Of a DNA stretch of 64,000 nt, positions 7,892 to 16,897 are shown piece by piece; the first letter of the stretch is position 1; each line of letters opens with the position of its first letter. The position numbers and the translations under genes are program-made. The notes under the pieces were generated by a model. That model saw only the letters and a list, made by a program, of their open reading frames with translations. It was not told where the DNA came from and made no database searches. Source of the DNA: Yersinia alsatica (GTDB lineage: Bacteria > Pseudomonadota > Gammaproteobacteria > Enterobacterales > Enterobacteriaceae); contig NZ_CABHWW010000006.1 of the NCBI RefSeq assembly GCF_902170305.1, positions 1 through 64,000 of the forward strand. Direction: 5' to 3'.

Positions 7892-8241
7892 ATGGTGCCG
7901 TTACATTCTCAAACATATTTTTATTATTAATGGTGCGCCTAAATCATTTTTTATTTCATTAGGTTATCGCTTAAATGAAGATAGTGTTACTTATCAGGCT
8001 AGTTATAACTCTGTTCATTACTAGTTATTATTCATCAACTCATGCTATTTCTAGCGGGTAGGTTTCGACATTAAATAATTATAAATAATAGGGTTATTGT
8101 TGGTTGACTCGGCAATTAGTCCCATTTTTTCTGCCTCTTTTCTACTCACTACAGTGTGCTAGTTAATTAATTATGACTGGCACCAATTTGATCTGCCTGT
8201 TACCTAAATGGGCCGATATTGTCTGACTGGGAGCTTGTATT
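7892..8241. other. Gene-free AT-rich spacer upstream of the MFS exporter
   Basis: This 350-base interval has no convincing coding frame, RNA or terminator by eye. It is AT-rich and must hold the promoter of the MFS gene, whose ATG at 8242 is preceded by GGGAG. No clear -10/-35 pair could be assigned. Confidence 0.5.
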
Positions 8242-9402
8242 ATGCCTGTTGCATTGCTGGCATTGGCACTAAGTGCTTTTGCTATTGGTACCACCGAATT
8301 TGTTATTATGGGATTACTGCCTCAAGTGGCGGGTGATTTACAAATCACTATTCCTACCGCCGGTTGGTTAATCAGTGGCTACGCGCTGGGAGTGGCGATT
8401 GGCGCGCCTATCATGGCGGTGCTAACCGCCAAATTGCCACGTAGAAAAACATTATTGCTATTAATGGTGATATTTATCATCGGCAATTTAATGTGTGCGT
8501 TGGCCTACAGCTATGATTTCCTGATGCTGGCGAGGGTCATTACCGCACTGTGTCATGGAGCATTCTTTGGTATTGGTGCCGTGGTGGCAGCTAATCTGGT
8601 TGCGCCAAATCGTCGTGCTTCTGCGGTGGCGTTGATGTTCACCGGCCTGACACTGGCCAATGTGCTGGGTGTGCCGCTGGGAACCGCTCTAGGGCAGGCT
8701 TTCGGCTGGCGCTCCACATTCTGGGTGGTTGCGGTGATTGGCCTGTTTTCACTGGCGGCACTTTACAGCAAGCTGCCTTCTTCTCAACAGGAAGCCCCTA
8801 CCGAGCTACGTAAAGAGATTGCTGCCCTGCGCGGTGGTGGTATCTGGTTATCTTTGTCGATGACGGTCTTTTTTGCCGCCGCCATGTTTGCCCTCTTTAC
8901 TTATATCGCACCGATTCTGACCGAAGTGACCCAGGTATCTGAGCATGGCGTCAGTTGGACCTTGCTATTGATGGGCGTGGGGTTGACCTTGGGGAATATT
9001 GTTGGCGGGCGGCTGGCCGATTGGCGTTTGCCGGTTAGCCTTACCATGACCTTCTTGCTGATCGCGCTATTCTCCGCCCTATTTAGTTGGACAAGTCACT
9101 CATTATTAGCGGCGGAAGTGACACTGTTTTTGTGGTCTGCTGCGGCATTCTCCGCAGTGCCTGCATTGCAAATCAACGTGGTGACTTACGGCAAGAAAGC
9201 CCCTAACTTAGTCTCGACTCTGAATATTGCGGCTTTTAACGTTGGTAATGCATTAGGTGCCTGGGTGGGGGGCGTGGTGATTACCCAGGGATTAGGACTG
9301 ACGGCAGTGCCACTGGCTGCCGCCGGACTGGCTGTTATTGGTTTGCTGCTGTGTCTGTTTACTTTCTCTCGGGCACAGGGCAGCAAGGTCAAAGCAGTTT
9401 AG
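8242..9402 (+). CDS. YdhP-like MFS drug/sugar exporter (DHA1 family)
   Basis: This is a 386-residue inner-membrane major facilitator with 12 hydrophobic segments. The N-terminus ALALSAFAIGTTEFVIMGLL and the later GFxWR and HGAFFG elements match E. coli YdhP and the AraJ/YdeA group of proton-driven efflux proteins. The loop between TM2 and TM3 has the RRK-type motif A (LTAKLPRRKTLL). Export of small molecules is known for the family; the substrate here is unknown. GGGAG precedes ATG 8242. It is monocistronic, ending 14 bases from the convergent lysR, with no strong terminator seen between them. Confidence 0.88.
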   Translation: MPVALLALALSAFAIGTTEFVIMGLLPQVAGDLQITIPTAGWLISGYALGVAIGAPIMAVLTAKLPRRKTLLLLMVIFIIGNLMCALAYSYDFLMLARVITALCHGAFFGIGAVVAANLVAPNRRASAVALMFTGLTLANVLGVPLGTALGQAFGWRSTFWVVAVIGLFSLAALYSKLPSSQQEAPTELRKEIAALRGGGIWLSLSMTVFFAAAMFALFTYIAPILTEVTQVSEHGVSWTLLLMGVGLTLGNIVGGRLADWRLPVSLTMTFLLIALFSALFSWTSHSLLAAEVTLFLWSAAAFSAVPALQINVVTYGKKAPNLVSTLNIAAFNVGNALGAWVGGVVITQGLGLTAVPLAAAGLAVIGLLLCLFTFSRAQGSKVKAV

Positions 9403-9416
9403 TGAGATAAAAAAGA

Positions 9417-10358
9417 TCAATAGGATGGGGCAATCACCGCGGTGAGACGTTGCTGGAAGGTGATTGCCTGCTGTTTTAAGTGCTCAATAAATGTATCAAC
9501 CAAAGTTGATGATGGGCGGTGCATTGGTTTTATCAAGCTAACAGTAAAAGGGATTTCCACACTAAATGGTCGGACACAAACACCTTCACCAGCCCCTTTG
9601 CTGATGTAATCCAATGCGGTTAATGGGTTAACGATAGAGACCCCGACACCTTCCCGTACCATGGCGCAAACTGATGCTGCGCTATGAGTTTCCAACACTA
9701 ATCGCCGATTAATCCCTTGTTCGGTAAACAGATTGTCCAGCAATTGACGATAACTGTCGGTGACGGACAGGCTGATAAAATTCTCGCCTTGGAAATCTTG
9801 CGGTGTCAGCACTGCTTTATGTTGCAACGGATGGTCATTGGGCAATACGCAAACTTCATTCACCGTCATCAATGTATGACGCACCGTGCCTGCTGGGGTT
9901 TGGGTATTCTCCGTCAAACCCAGATCGTGGCGCTGGGCCGAGAGCCACTCTTCTAATAGCGGCGATTCCTGCGGGATAACACTTAGGCTGACTTCTGGAT
10001 AGCGATCAATAAAAGGTCTACATACACTGGGGAGCAATGATTGAGAAAACACCGGCAAGCAGGCAATAGAAAGCTGCGCATGCTGGAATTGGCGAATCCC
10101 CTCGGCGGCCTGTTTGATGCGATCAAGCCCGTAATAAGAGCGCTGTACCTCTTCAAATAAACGCAAACCTTGCACGGTGGGATAAAGGCGACCACGTACA
10201 CGGTCAAACAGCTTGAGTTGGACCAATTGCTCAAAGCGTGCCAGCTCACGGCTGACGGTGGGTTGTGATGTTTGCAGCAATAAAGCCGCTTCGGTGAGAT
10301 TTCCGGTGGTCATCACTGCATGGAAAATTTCGATTTGGCGTAAGGAAATGGCGGGCAT
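9417..10358 (-). CDS. lysR: LysR, transcriptional activator of lysA
   Basis: This 313-residue regulator is the founding LysR-family protein. The helix-turn-helix segment LTEAALLLQTSQPTVSRELA and effector-domain stretches such as ETHSAASVCAMVREGVG are nearly those of E. coli LysR. It activates lysA when diaminopimelate is high and lysine low, and represses itself. Start chosen at ATG 10358 (MPAISLRQIEIFHAVM) because it matches the E. coli N-terminus and has GGAG 7 bases upstream; an in-frame ATG at 10439 would add 27 residues unlike the family. It is divergent from lysA across 168 bases, which should hold the LysR operator. Confidence 0.95.
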   Translation of the reverse strand: MPAISLRQIEIFHAVMTTGNLTEAALLLQTSQPTVSRELARFEQLVQLKLFDRVRGRLYPTVQGLRLFEEVQRSYYGLDRIKQAAEGIRQFQHAQLSIACLPVFSQSLLPSVCRPFIDRYPEVSLSVIPQESPLLEEWLSAQRHDLGLTENTQTPAGTVRHTLMTVNEVCVLPNDHPLQHKAVLTPQDFQGENFISLSVTDSYRQLLDNLFTEQGINRRLVLETHSAASVCAMVREGVGVSIVNPLTALDYISKGAGEGVCVRPFSVEIPFTVSLIKPMHRPSSTLVDTFIEHLKQQAITFQQRLTAVIAPSY

Positions 10359-10526
10359 TATTGTGCTCCAGCAGTGGTGACCGAATAATCTAACCCATAT
10401 CATAAATGAATAGACTATGGGTAAATAGATATTTTCCAAGCAGGTACTGAATTGCTAATAATTGACCTATCAGCGAAATCCTTTCCTTCGCCCCATATTC
10501 TGATGACTCATTATTAGGAAAAACCT

Positions 10527-11789
10527 ATGCCACGTGCGCTTAACGACATCTCTTCGGCACTGACTGCTCAAAATCTGATTGCCTTGCCTGAGCGTTTTGG
10601 CTGCCCGGTGTGGGCCTATGATGGCGATATTATCACGCAGAAAATCAATCAATTGCGTAGTTTTGATGTCATTCGTTTTGCGCAGAAAGCGTGCTCGAAT
10701 ATTCATATTTTGCGTTTGATGCGCGATCAAGGGGTCAAGGTTGACTCGGTCTCCTTGGGCGAGATTGAGCGCGCATTACAGGCCGGTTTCCAACCGGGGC
10801 AGGAGCCTGCTGAGATTGTTTTCACTGCGGACTTGCTTGATCAGGCGACATTATTGCGGGTAACAGAATTAAACATTCCGGTGAATGCCGGTTCGATCGA
10901 CATGCTGGATCAGTTGGGCCAGCATGCACCCGGTCATCCGGTTTGGTTGCGGGTCAATCCGGGTTTTGGGCACGGGCATAGCCAGAAAACCAATACCGGC
11001 GGTGAAAACAGCAAACACGGTATCTGGCACGAGGATCTACCTCAGGCTATCAAAAAAATTGAGCAATACGGTTTGACGCTCATAGGTATTCATATGCACA
11101 TTGGTTCTGGTGTTGATTATCAGCATCTGGAACAAGTCTGTGATGCGATGGTGCAGCAGGTTATTGATCTTGGGCAGGATATCAGTGCTATTTCTGCCGG
11201 TGGCGGGTTGTCGATCCCCTACCAATTTGGTGATGATGAGATTGATACCAAACATTATTACGGCTTATGGAATAGCGCCAGAGAGCGGATCGCGGCGCAT
11301 TTTGGCCATCCGGTCAGTCTTGAAATTGAACCGGGGCGCTTCTTGGTGGCGGAATCTGGTGTGCTAATTGCTCAGGTTCGTGCGGTGAAAGATATGGGCC
11401 GTCGGCACTATGTTTTGGTCGATGCTGGTTTTAACGATCTTATGCGTCCAGCGTTGTACGGTAGCTATCACCATATTTCATTGTTACCGGCGGATGGGCG
11501 CTCACTGGTTGCCGAGCCATTAATTGAAACTGTGGTGGCAGGGCCGCTGTGTGAGTCAGGCGATGTGTTTACCCAAGAAGCGGGTGGTGGGTTGGAGACT
11601 CGTGCATTGCCAGCCGCCAAAATTGGCGACTATTTAGTTTTCCACGATACCGGAGCCTATGGCGCATCAATGTCTTCAAACTACAACAGCCGGCCATTAT
11701 TACCGGAAGTGCTGTTTGAACAGGGGCAACCGCGTTTGATCCGCCGTCGGCAAACTATCGAAGAATTGATTGCATTAGAACAGTTTTAA
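10527..11789 (+). CDS. lysA: Diaminopimelate decarboxylase LysA
   Basis: This 420-residue PLP enzyme converts meso-diaminopimelate to L-lysine plus CO2, the last step of lysine synthesis. It has the fold-III decarboxylase layout: an alanine-racemase-like barrel with the PLP lysine region near FAQKACSN, a glycine-rich phosphate loop SAGGGLSIPY, EPGRFLVAESG, and C-terminal GPLCESGD and YGASMSSNYNSR. Length equals that of E. coli LysA. The start at ATG 10527 is preceded by AGGAAAAA. It is divergently paired with lysR, which is expected to activate it. DapD, an earlier step of the same pathway, lies at 60381-61205. Confidence 0.97.
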   Translation: MPRALNDISSALTAQNLIALPERFGCPVWAYDGDIITQKINQLRSFDVIRFAQKACSNIHILRLMRDQGVKVDSVSLGEIERALQAGFQPGQEPAEIVFTADLLDQATLLRVTELNIPVNAGSIDMLDQLGQHAPGHPVWLRVNPGFGHGHSQKTNTGGENSKHGIWHEDLPQAIKKIEQYGLTLIGIHMHIGSGVDYQHLEQVCDAMVQQVIDLGQDISAISAGGGLSIPYQFGDDEIDTKHYYGLWNSARERIAAHFGHPVSLEIEPGRFLVAESGVLIAQVRAVKDMGRRHYVLVDAGFNDLMRPALYGSYHHISLLPADGRSLVAEPLIETVVAGPLCESGDVFTQEAGGGLETRALPAAKIGDYLVFHDTGAYGASMSSNYNSRPLLPEVLFEQGQPRLIRRRQTIEELIALEQF

Positions 11790-11901
11790 TTTTTTATCTG
11801 GTTTATCAGCAAGATGAGCCAGTCCAATTGACTGATAGCCCGCTTATTCGAGTCAATAGAATAATGCGAGGCTATGAGTCTGCGGGGCTTTAATACCTTT
11901 T

Positions 11902-12912
11902 TTAGCGGTAATATGGCCCCGGCACCACAGATTCTCGTAGTTTCAGCTCGCCGGTAAAGGGAGTCAGTGGCGACACTTTTTTCCCCGCAATCAATCTCAG
12001 AGCTTGCGTAATCGCGGCTTCAATCATGGCATCAATAGGAAGATAAACTGTTGAGAGCGAAGGTTGTAAGTAAGGTGCGGTTGGCTCGTCATCAAAGCCA
12101 AATAACGAAACATCTTCCGGCAGCTTTTTCCCCGCCAGACTGAGGGCTTTCATCGCCCCAATAGCCATATCATCATTATAGATAAACAGGGCGCTGAACT
12201 TAATATTGCGCGCCAATAAGGTTTGGCAACCTTTATAGCCATCAGGCACGCCGTTCTCGCCGTGGGCAATCAATTCATCATTGAGAGCAATACCGTGATG
12301 GGTTAATGCTTGCTGATAACCGGCAAGGCGTGCTTGTGCCGTGGCGGTGGCAATGGGCCCGGTGATGCAGGCAATATCGCGATGCCCTTGTTCAACCAGA
12401 TAGTTAACCGCGTTGAATGCCGCTTGCTGTTGTTCAAAGAACACGCAATGTTCGCGTGCTTGCGGTAAATCGCGGTTAATTACCATCAATGGGGTGGGCA
12501 CCTTGCCAAGCAGCTGCATTAAATCTGCTTCAGACATTGAACGTGTATAAAGAATAATGGCGTCACAACGGCGGTCGGCCAGCAGTTGAACAGCTTGCTG
12601 TTCACCTTCAGGTGTATCGTGCCCATCAGTCACAATCAGATGTTTGCCACTGGCTTCAATCAGTTTTGCGGCCTGATGGAGCAGGCGGCCAAAATAGGGG
12701 CCTTCAAAGTTGGAAACCACTAAGCCGATGCTGTTGGAGCTTCGGTTCGCCAGTGATTGAGCCAGAAAATTTGGGCGATAACCCAACTCATCCATAGCTT
12801 TAAACACCGCTTTGCGGGTGCTTTCCTTAACCTGCCCGGTGCCATTAAGCACCCGGGATACCGTGGCCTTGGACACTCCTGCGCGCAAAGAGACATCCAA
12901 CATGGTAATCAT
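11902..12912 (-). CDS. LacI-family repressor, AscG-like
   Basis: The 336-residue repressor has a LacI-type helix-turn-helix (MLDVSLRAGVSKATVSRVLN) and hinge helix followed by a sugar-binding domain. Sequence and size recall E. coli AscG (for example RCDAIILY and KFSALFIYNDDMAIGAMKAL) more than GalR. In E. coli, AscG represses beta-glucoside genes; here no sugar-use operon is adjacent, so targets are unknown. Start at ATG 12912 is favoured over a TTG at 12915; GAGGT lies 9 bases upstream. It sits downstream of galR on the same strand with about 106 bases between, possibly a tandem pair from ancient duplication. Confidence 0.85.
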   Translation of the reverse strand: MITMLDVSLRAGVSKATVSRVLNGTGQVKESTRKAVFKAMDELGYRPNFLAQSLANRSSNSIGLVVSNFEGPYFGRLLHQAAKLIEASGKHLIVTDGHDTPEGEQQAVQLLADRRCDAIILYTRSMSEADLMQLLGKVPTPLMVINRDLPQAREHCVFFEQQQAAFNAVNYLVEQGHRDIACITGPIATATAQARLAGYQQALTHHGIALNDELIAHGENGVPDGYKGCQTLLARNIKFSALFIYNDDMAIGAMKALSLAGKKLPEDVSLFGFDDEPTAPYLQPSLSTVYLPIDAMIEAAITQALRLIAGKKVSPLTPFTGELKLRESVVPGPYYR

Positions 12913-13018
12913 CAATTGTAGACCTCTGGCTGGGGGCGGATCTTGGGGCGTAACTGCCGGATATAGCGGCAGTTTAGCATAGCGCGGATCGGTTGTTATT
13001 CTTTGTTATTGGCCGGTT

Positions 13019-14035
13019 TTAATCATCACTCAAGGTTTGCGGGCTGGCGACTGAATGGCGGCGTACCAATGTTGGGCTGAACATATTTGTGACTTCCGGC
13101 AGTGGCGTTTTATTGGCCAGTGCCAATGCCAACTCTGCCGCTTGTGTGGCCATCGCGACAACCGGATAGCGGATTGTGGTCAGCCGAGGGCGAAGATAAC
13201 GCGAGATCAATACATCATCAAAACCGATCAGTGAAATTTCCTGTGGTACGTCGATGCTGTTGTCACTGAGCACGGATAATGCCCCAGCAGCCATTGGGTC
13301 GTTATAGCAGGTGACGGCCGTGAAATGCTTGCCGCGGCCAAGTAAGTCGGTCATGGCGTGTTCGCCACCGATTTCATCTGGCGTACCGTAGGAAACTAAG
13401 CGGTCATCGACCGGGATACCAAACTCTTGTAATGCATCCAGATAGCCCTGTAGCCGATCCGCGGCGTCTGAAATTTCATGATTGGAGCAAATAATTGCGA
13501 TCCGTTTATGCCCCTGTTGGATGAGATGGCGGGTTGCCAACCAAGCACCATAGCGGTCATCAAGCGCCACACAGCGCGTTTCAAAACCGGGTAACGTGCG
13601 ATTAATCAACACCATACCGGGGATTTGTTGCATTAGTGAGGTTAATTCTTCATCAGATAATTTTTTGGCATGGACCACCAAAGCGGCACAGCGATGACGA
13701 ATAAGTTGTTCGATAGCCTGACGTTCTTTCTCTGCATCATGGTAACCGTTACCAATCAATAGAAAATTACCCGTGGCATAAGCCACTTGTTCAACGGCTT
13801 TGACCATTGAGCCAAAGAAGGGGTCTGATACATCAGAAACAATCATGCCAACCGTTTCGGTTGATTGCTGAGCCAGCGCCCGCGCATTGGCATTTGGGTG
13901 ATATTGCAGCTGCTCCATGGCGTTGGATACCGCCTGTCGTGATGCTTCACTGGCCTTGGGCGAATTATTGATAACACGAGATACCGTTGCGACGGAAACA
14001 CCCGCCAGCTTGGCAACATCCTTAATAGTGGCCAT
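13019..14035 (-). CDS. galR: Galactose repressor GalR
   Basis: This 338-residue LacI/GalR repressor is near-identical in its N-terminal DNA-binding region to E. coli GalR (ATIKDVAKLAGVSVATVSRV, then NNSPKASEASR) and has matching core motifs such as RHRCAALVVHAK and DRYGAWLATRHLIQQGH. It represses galactose transport and metabolism genes in the absence of galactose; the gal operon itself is not in this window. The locus lysA-galR-omrA-aas is conserved with E. coli. Start is ATG 14035. The upstream gap to the molybdoenzyme gene (14036-14289) holds both divergent promoters; no operator was assigned with confidence. Confidence 0.96.
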   Translation of the reverse strand: MATIKDVAKLAGVSVATVSRVINNSPKASEASRQAVSNAMEQLQYHPNANARALAQQSTETVGMIVSDVSDPFFGSMVKAVEQVAYATGNFLLIGNGYHDAEKERQAIEQLIRHRCAALVVHAKKLSDEELTSLMQQIPGMVLINRTLPGFETRCVALDDRYGAWLATRHLIQQGHKRIAIICSNHEISDAADRLQGYLDALQEFGIPVDDRLVSYGTPDEIGGEHAMTDLLGRGKHFTAVTCYNDPMAAGALSVLSDNSIDVPQEISLIGFDDVLISRYLRPRLTTIRYPVVAMATQAAELALALANKTPLPEVTNMFSPTLVRRHSVASPQTLSDD

Positions 14036-14289
14036 TTTTCTTCCAGAGATTTTCAGGGTAATCGCTTACATCACTCAGTTTTGCGGAAAACAGAGCGGTC
14101 CGCAAGGGGGGATGATCGCAACTTGATGAGAAAAAATCAAAGAACATGAAAATAGGAATAATACCTGTGGACACCAAGCTTTTTGCCTTCGTCTTAGTAC
14201 AAAATGGTACTGTTTAGTAAAAATTGTGCTTTGGCCTTATTGCTAGGTGAATGCTACTTTTACTTCCTATTTATTTGCCTGAGATAGCC

Positions 14290-16548
14290 ATGTCCATCAC
14301 CCGTTACCCCCAGCTTGCCCACTGGGGCGCTTATACCGCAGTTGTCGAAGATGGCAAGCTGATTCGCTGTGAGCCTTTTGCTGACGATCCTAACCCTTCG
14401 CCCTTATTAGGCTCCATTACACCAATGGTTTATTCCGACAAACGTATCCGTAAACCGGCTATTCGCCGTTCATGGTTACAGCAGCGGGAAAAAAGTGACC
14501 GTACTCTGCGTGGGCGAGAAGATTTTGTTGAAGTGGACTGGGATGTCGCGCTGGATTTAGTGGCTGAAGAGAATCGCCGGGTGAGGGACAAATATGGCCC
14601 TTCAGGGCTATTTACCGGCTCTTATGGCTGGTCCTCTGCGGGGCGTTTACATCACGCACGTTCATTAGTCCGGCGTTTTTATTTCTCTGGCGGCGGGGGT
14701 GTTGATCAACTGGGTAACTACAGTTGGGGGTCAGCACAATTCTTCTTGCCCTATGTGATAGGCACTTTTAGCCCACTGACCGGCCGGGTGACCTCTTGGC
14801 CAAGTGTGGTCGAGCATTGCGAGCTGTTTATCGCCTTTGGTGGCCTGGCACTGAAAAATGCCCAAGTTTCTTCCGGTGGCTCGGCGGAACACTCATTAAA
14901 ACCTTGGTTAGAGAAGCTGGCACAGAAGGGCACGCCGGTGATTAACATCAGCCCGATGCGGGATGACTGCCCAGCCTTTGTCAATGCAGAATGGATACCG
15001 ATTCGCCCCAATACCGATGTCGCACTGATGCTGGCACTGGCTTATGAAATCCAGCGTGTTGAGGGGCAAGACGAGGCTTTCCTGGCTACCCATTGTGTCG
15101 GTTATGAGCAATTAGCTGATTACATCCGTGGGGTGAATGACGGCATTGCGAAAACCCCGGATTGGGCCAGTGAAATTACCGGCATTCCCGCGGCCAGAAT
15201 TGCCCTGTTGGCGCAACAGCTGGTGGGGGTGCGCAGCTTTATGACCTGCTCATACTCGGTTCAGCGCGCACATCGTGGCGAGCAGCCCTATTGGATGGTT
15301 ATTGCCTTGTCAGCCATGCTAGGGCAAGTGGGACTCCCGGGCGGCGGCTTCTCATTTGGTCACGGTTCCATGAATGGTGTGGGGAACCCACGAATAGACA
15401 CTCCGGGGCCCAGTATGCCGGTGGGGAAAAATCCCTCAGGGCTGGCTATTCCGGTGGCACGAATTTGTGACATGTTGCTCCAGCCGGGGCAGACTTATCA
15501 GTTTCAGGGCGAAAATCATACTTACCCAGATATTCATTTGGTGCATTGGGCTGGCGGTAATCCTTTCCACCATCATCAGCAACTAAACCGGCTGGTGGAG
15601 GGGTGGCAAAAGCCGGATACCGTGATTGTGCAGGATATCTGGTGGACACCTGCGGCTAAAATGGCGGATATCGTGCTGCCAGTCACCAGTTCACTGGAAC
15701 GTAATGATATTGGTGGTTCGTCCCGGGATCGTTATGTATTGGCGATGCATCAGGCAATTGCACCGCAGCATCAGGCGCGCAATGATTTTGATATTTTTGC
15801 CGATCTAGCGGAAAGATTGGGTTATCGCGAGGCTTTCACTGAGAATCGGGATGAGATGGCATGGATCCGACAGATTTATCAAGAGTGTGGTGTGGCGCAG
15901 CAACCCCATGGGGTCGAATGGCCTGATTTTGACCAGTTCTGGCAACGCGGCCATGTCGATTTACCGGCTCCACAGAAAGAATTCGTCTTTTTTGATGCTT
16001 TCCGCGACGATCCTCATGCCAACCCACTGCAAACGCCGAGTGGTAAAATTGAGCTGTTCAGTGAAAAAATTGCCAGTTATCAATATGAAGACTTTGCCCC
16101 TCATGCTGAGTGGAAGCCGCCTATCGAATGGTTGGGAGCGCCGCAGGCAGAGCAATGGCCGCTGCATTTGATCTCTATCCAACCGGAGGACCGCCTACAC
16201 AGTCAGCTTGATCCGGCGCCTTTGGCGCAGGGGAATAAAACTGCCGGTCGTGAAACTCTCTATATGCATCCACAAGATGCCGCCAGACGAGAGATTACCG
16301 AAGGCAGTGAGGTGAAAGTCAGTAATTTGCGCGGCCACTGTTTGGCGGGTGTTCGTCTCACGGACGGTGTTACCCGTGGAGTGGTAATCATGGCCACTGG
16401 TGCCTGGTTTGATCCCGGATTTGGTCACAAGCAACATAAAGTTGAGCAATCCGGTAATCCTAATGTTCTGACACTGGATATTGGTACCTCTCGTTTGACG
16501 CAAGGCCCGAACGCCATGAGCTGTTTAGTTGAAGTCACGCTGAGTTAG
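14290..16548 (+). CDS. BisC-like molybdopterin guanine dinucleotide oxidoreductase (DMSO reductase family)
   Basis: The 752-residue molybdoenzyme belongs to the DMSO-reductase/biotin-sulfoxide-reductase group. Visible landmarks are GSYGWSSAGRLHHA, the segment GNYSWGSAQ in which Ser is the expected molybdenum ligand, HWAGGNPFHHHQ, ADIVLPVTSSLERND and the C-terminal molydopterin-binding domain. There is no N-terminal CxxC iron-sulfur site and no Tat signal, so it should be cytoplasmic like BisC. Likely substrates are S- or N-oxides such as oxidised biotin or methionine, but it is divergent from E. coli BisC and the substrate is not settled. Start at ATG 14290 (MSITRYPQ) is preferred over 14251. 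No membrane subunit or chaperone gene is adjacent. Confidence 0.85.
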   Translation: MSITRYPQLAHWGAYTAVVEDGKLIRCEPFADDPNPSPLLGSITPMVYSDKRIRKPAIRRSWLQQREKSDRTLRGREDFVEVDWDVALDLVAEENRRVRDKYGPSGLFTGSYGWSSAGRLHHARSLVRRFYFSGGGGVDQLGNYSWGSAQFFLPYVIGTFSPLTGRVTSWPSVVEHCELFIAFGGLALKNAQVSSGGSAEHSLKPWLEKLAQKGTPVINISPMRDDCPAFVNAEWIPIRPNTDVALMLALAYEIQRVEGQDEAFLATHCVGYEQLADYIRGVNDGIAKTPDWASEITGIPAARIALLAQQLVGVRSFMTCSYSVQRAHRGEQPYWMVIALSAMLGQVGLPGGGFSFGHGSMNGVGNPRIDTPGPSMPVGKNPSGLAIPVARICDMLLQPGQTYQFQGENHTYPDIHLVHWAGGNPFHHHQQLNRLVEGWQKPDTVIVQDIWWTPAAKMADIVLPVTSSLERNDIGGSSRDRYVLAMHQAIAPQHQARNDFDIFADLAERLGYREAFTENRDEMAWIRQIYQECGVAQQPHGVEWPDFDQFWQRGHVDLPAPQKEFVFFDAFRDDPHANPLQTPSGKIELFSEKIASYQYEDFAPHAEWKPPIEWLGAPQAEQWPLHLISIQPEDRLHSQLDPAPLAQGNKTAGRETLYMHPQDAARREITEGSEVKVSNLRGHCLAGVRLTDGVTRGVVIMATGAWFDPGFGHKQHKVEQSGNPNVLTLDIGTSRLTQGPNAMSCLVEVTLS

Positions 16549-16672
16549 TTGGCTACAGTATGTACAGCAATGAATTACAAACCTTTTCGGCCTACTGACA
16601 ATGTTCACTACTGGTTACACTTTGCACGCAAATGTTGCGATTGCGTGCTGGCTGTAGTTTCACAGAAACGGA

Positions 16673-16678
16673 TACAGT
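16673..16678 (+). promoter_or_regulatory. omrA -10 element
   Basis: TACAGT lies 6 bases before the predicted omrA start. No good -35 is visible, which fits an activator-dependent promoter; E. coli omrA requires OmpR. Upstream GGTTACACTTTGCACGC (from about 16612) is a candidate OmpR-binding region, by inference only. Confidence 0.55.
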
Positions 16679-16684
16679 AGTGAT

Positions 16685-16781
16685 CCCAGAGGTATTAATT
16701 GGTGAGTAATCAACATACGCTGTGTGTTAAAAGCCAGTTTTTTATTTGCACCGACCTACGCAGATGCGTAGGTTTTTTTTT
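16685..16781 (+). ncRNA. omrA: OmrA-type Hfq-dependent small RNA
   Basis: The 5' end CCCAGAGGTATTAATTGGTG is almost identical to the conserved seed of E. coli OmrA/OmrB (CCCAGAGGTATTGATTGGTG). The 3' end is the matching terminator ACCTACGC-AGAT-GCGTAGGT plus a run of nine Ts, preceded by GCACC as in OmrA. The gene lies between galR and aas, the exact E. coli locus of omrA/omrB. OmrA is OmpR-activated and represses outer-membrane receptors, ompT, csgD and ompR through the 5' seed. Only one copy is present here. The middle (about 16707-16750) is unlike E. coli and somewhat longer. Confidence 0.92.
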
Positions 16782-16897
16782 ATTTGTTATTTCCCGCCCG
16801 ATTATCAGTGTGCTCTTACATAAAAACCCGCCAGAATTATAGTATCCTGTTTGCAACTTTCTTCATTCATTGTTCATTGACTTATAGGGAAATAGAC

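Noticed and set aside
10359..10439. 27-residue N-terminal extension of lysR
   Set aside because: The extension has no LysR similarity and would cover the lysR-lysA control region; ATG 10358 has GGAG at 7 bases.
16784..16897. N-terminal extension of aas
   Set aside because: It begins immediately after the omrA terminator, is unlike Aas N-termini, and the ATG at 16898 has a good ribosome site and the right family length.
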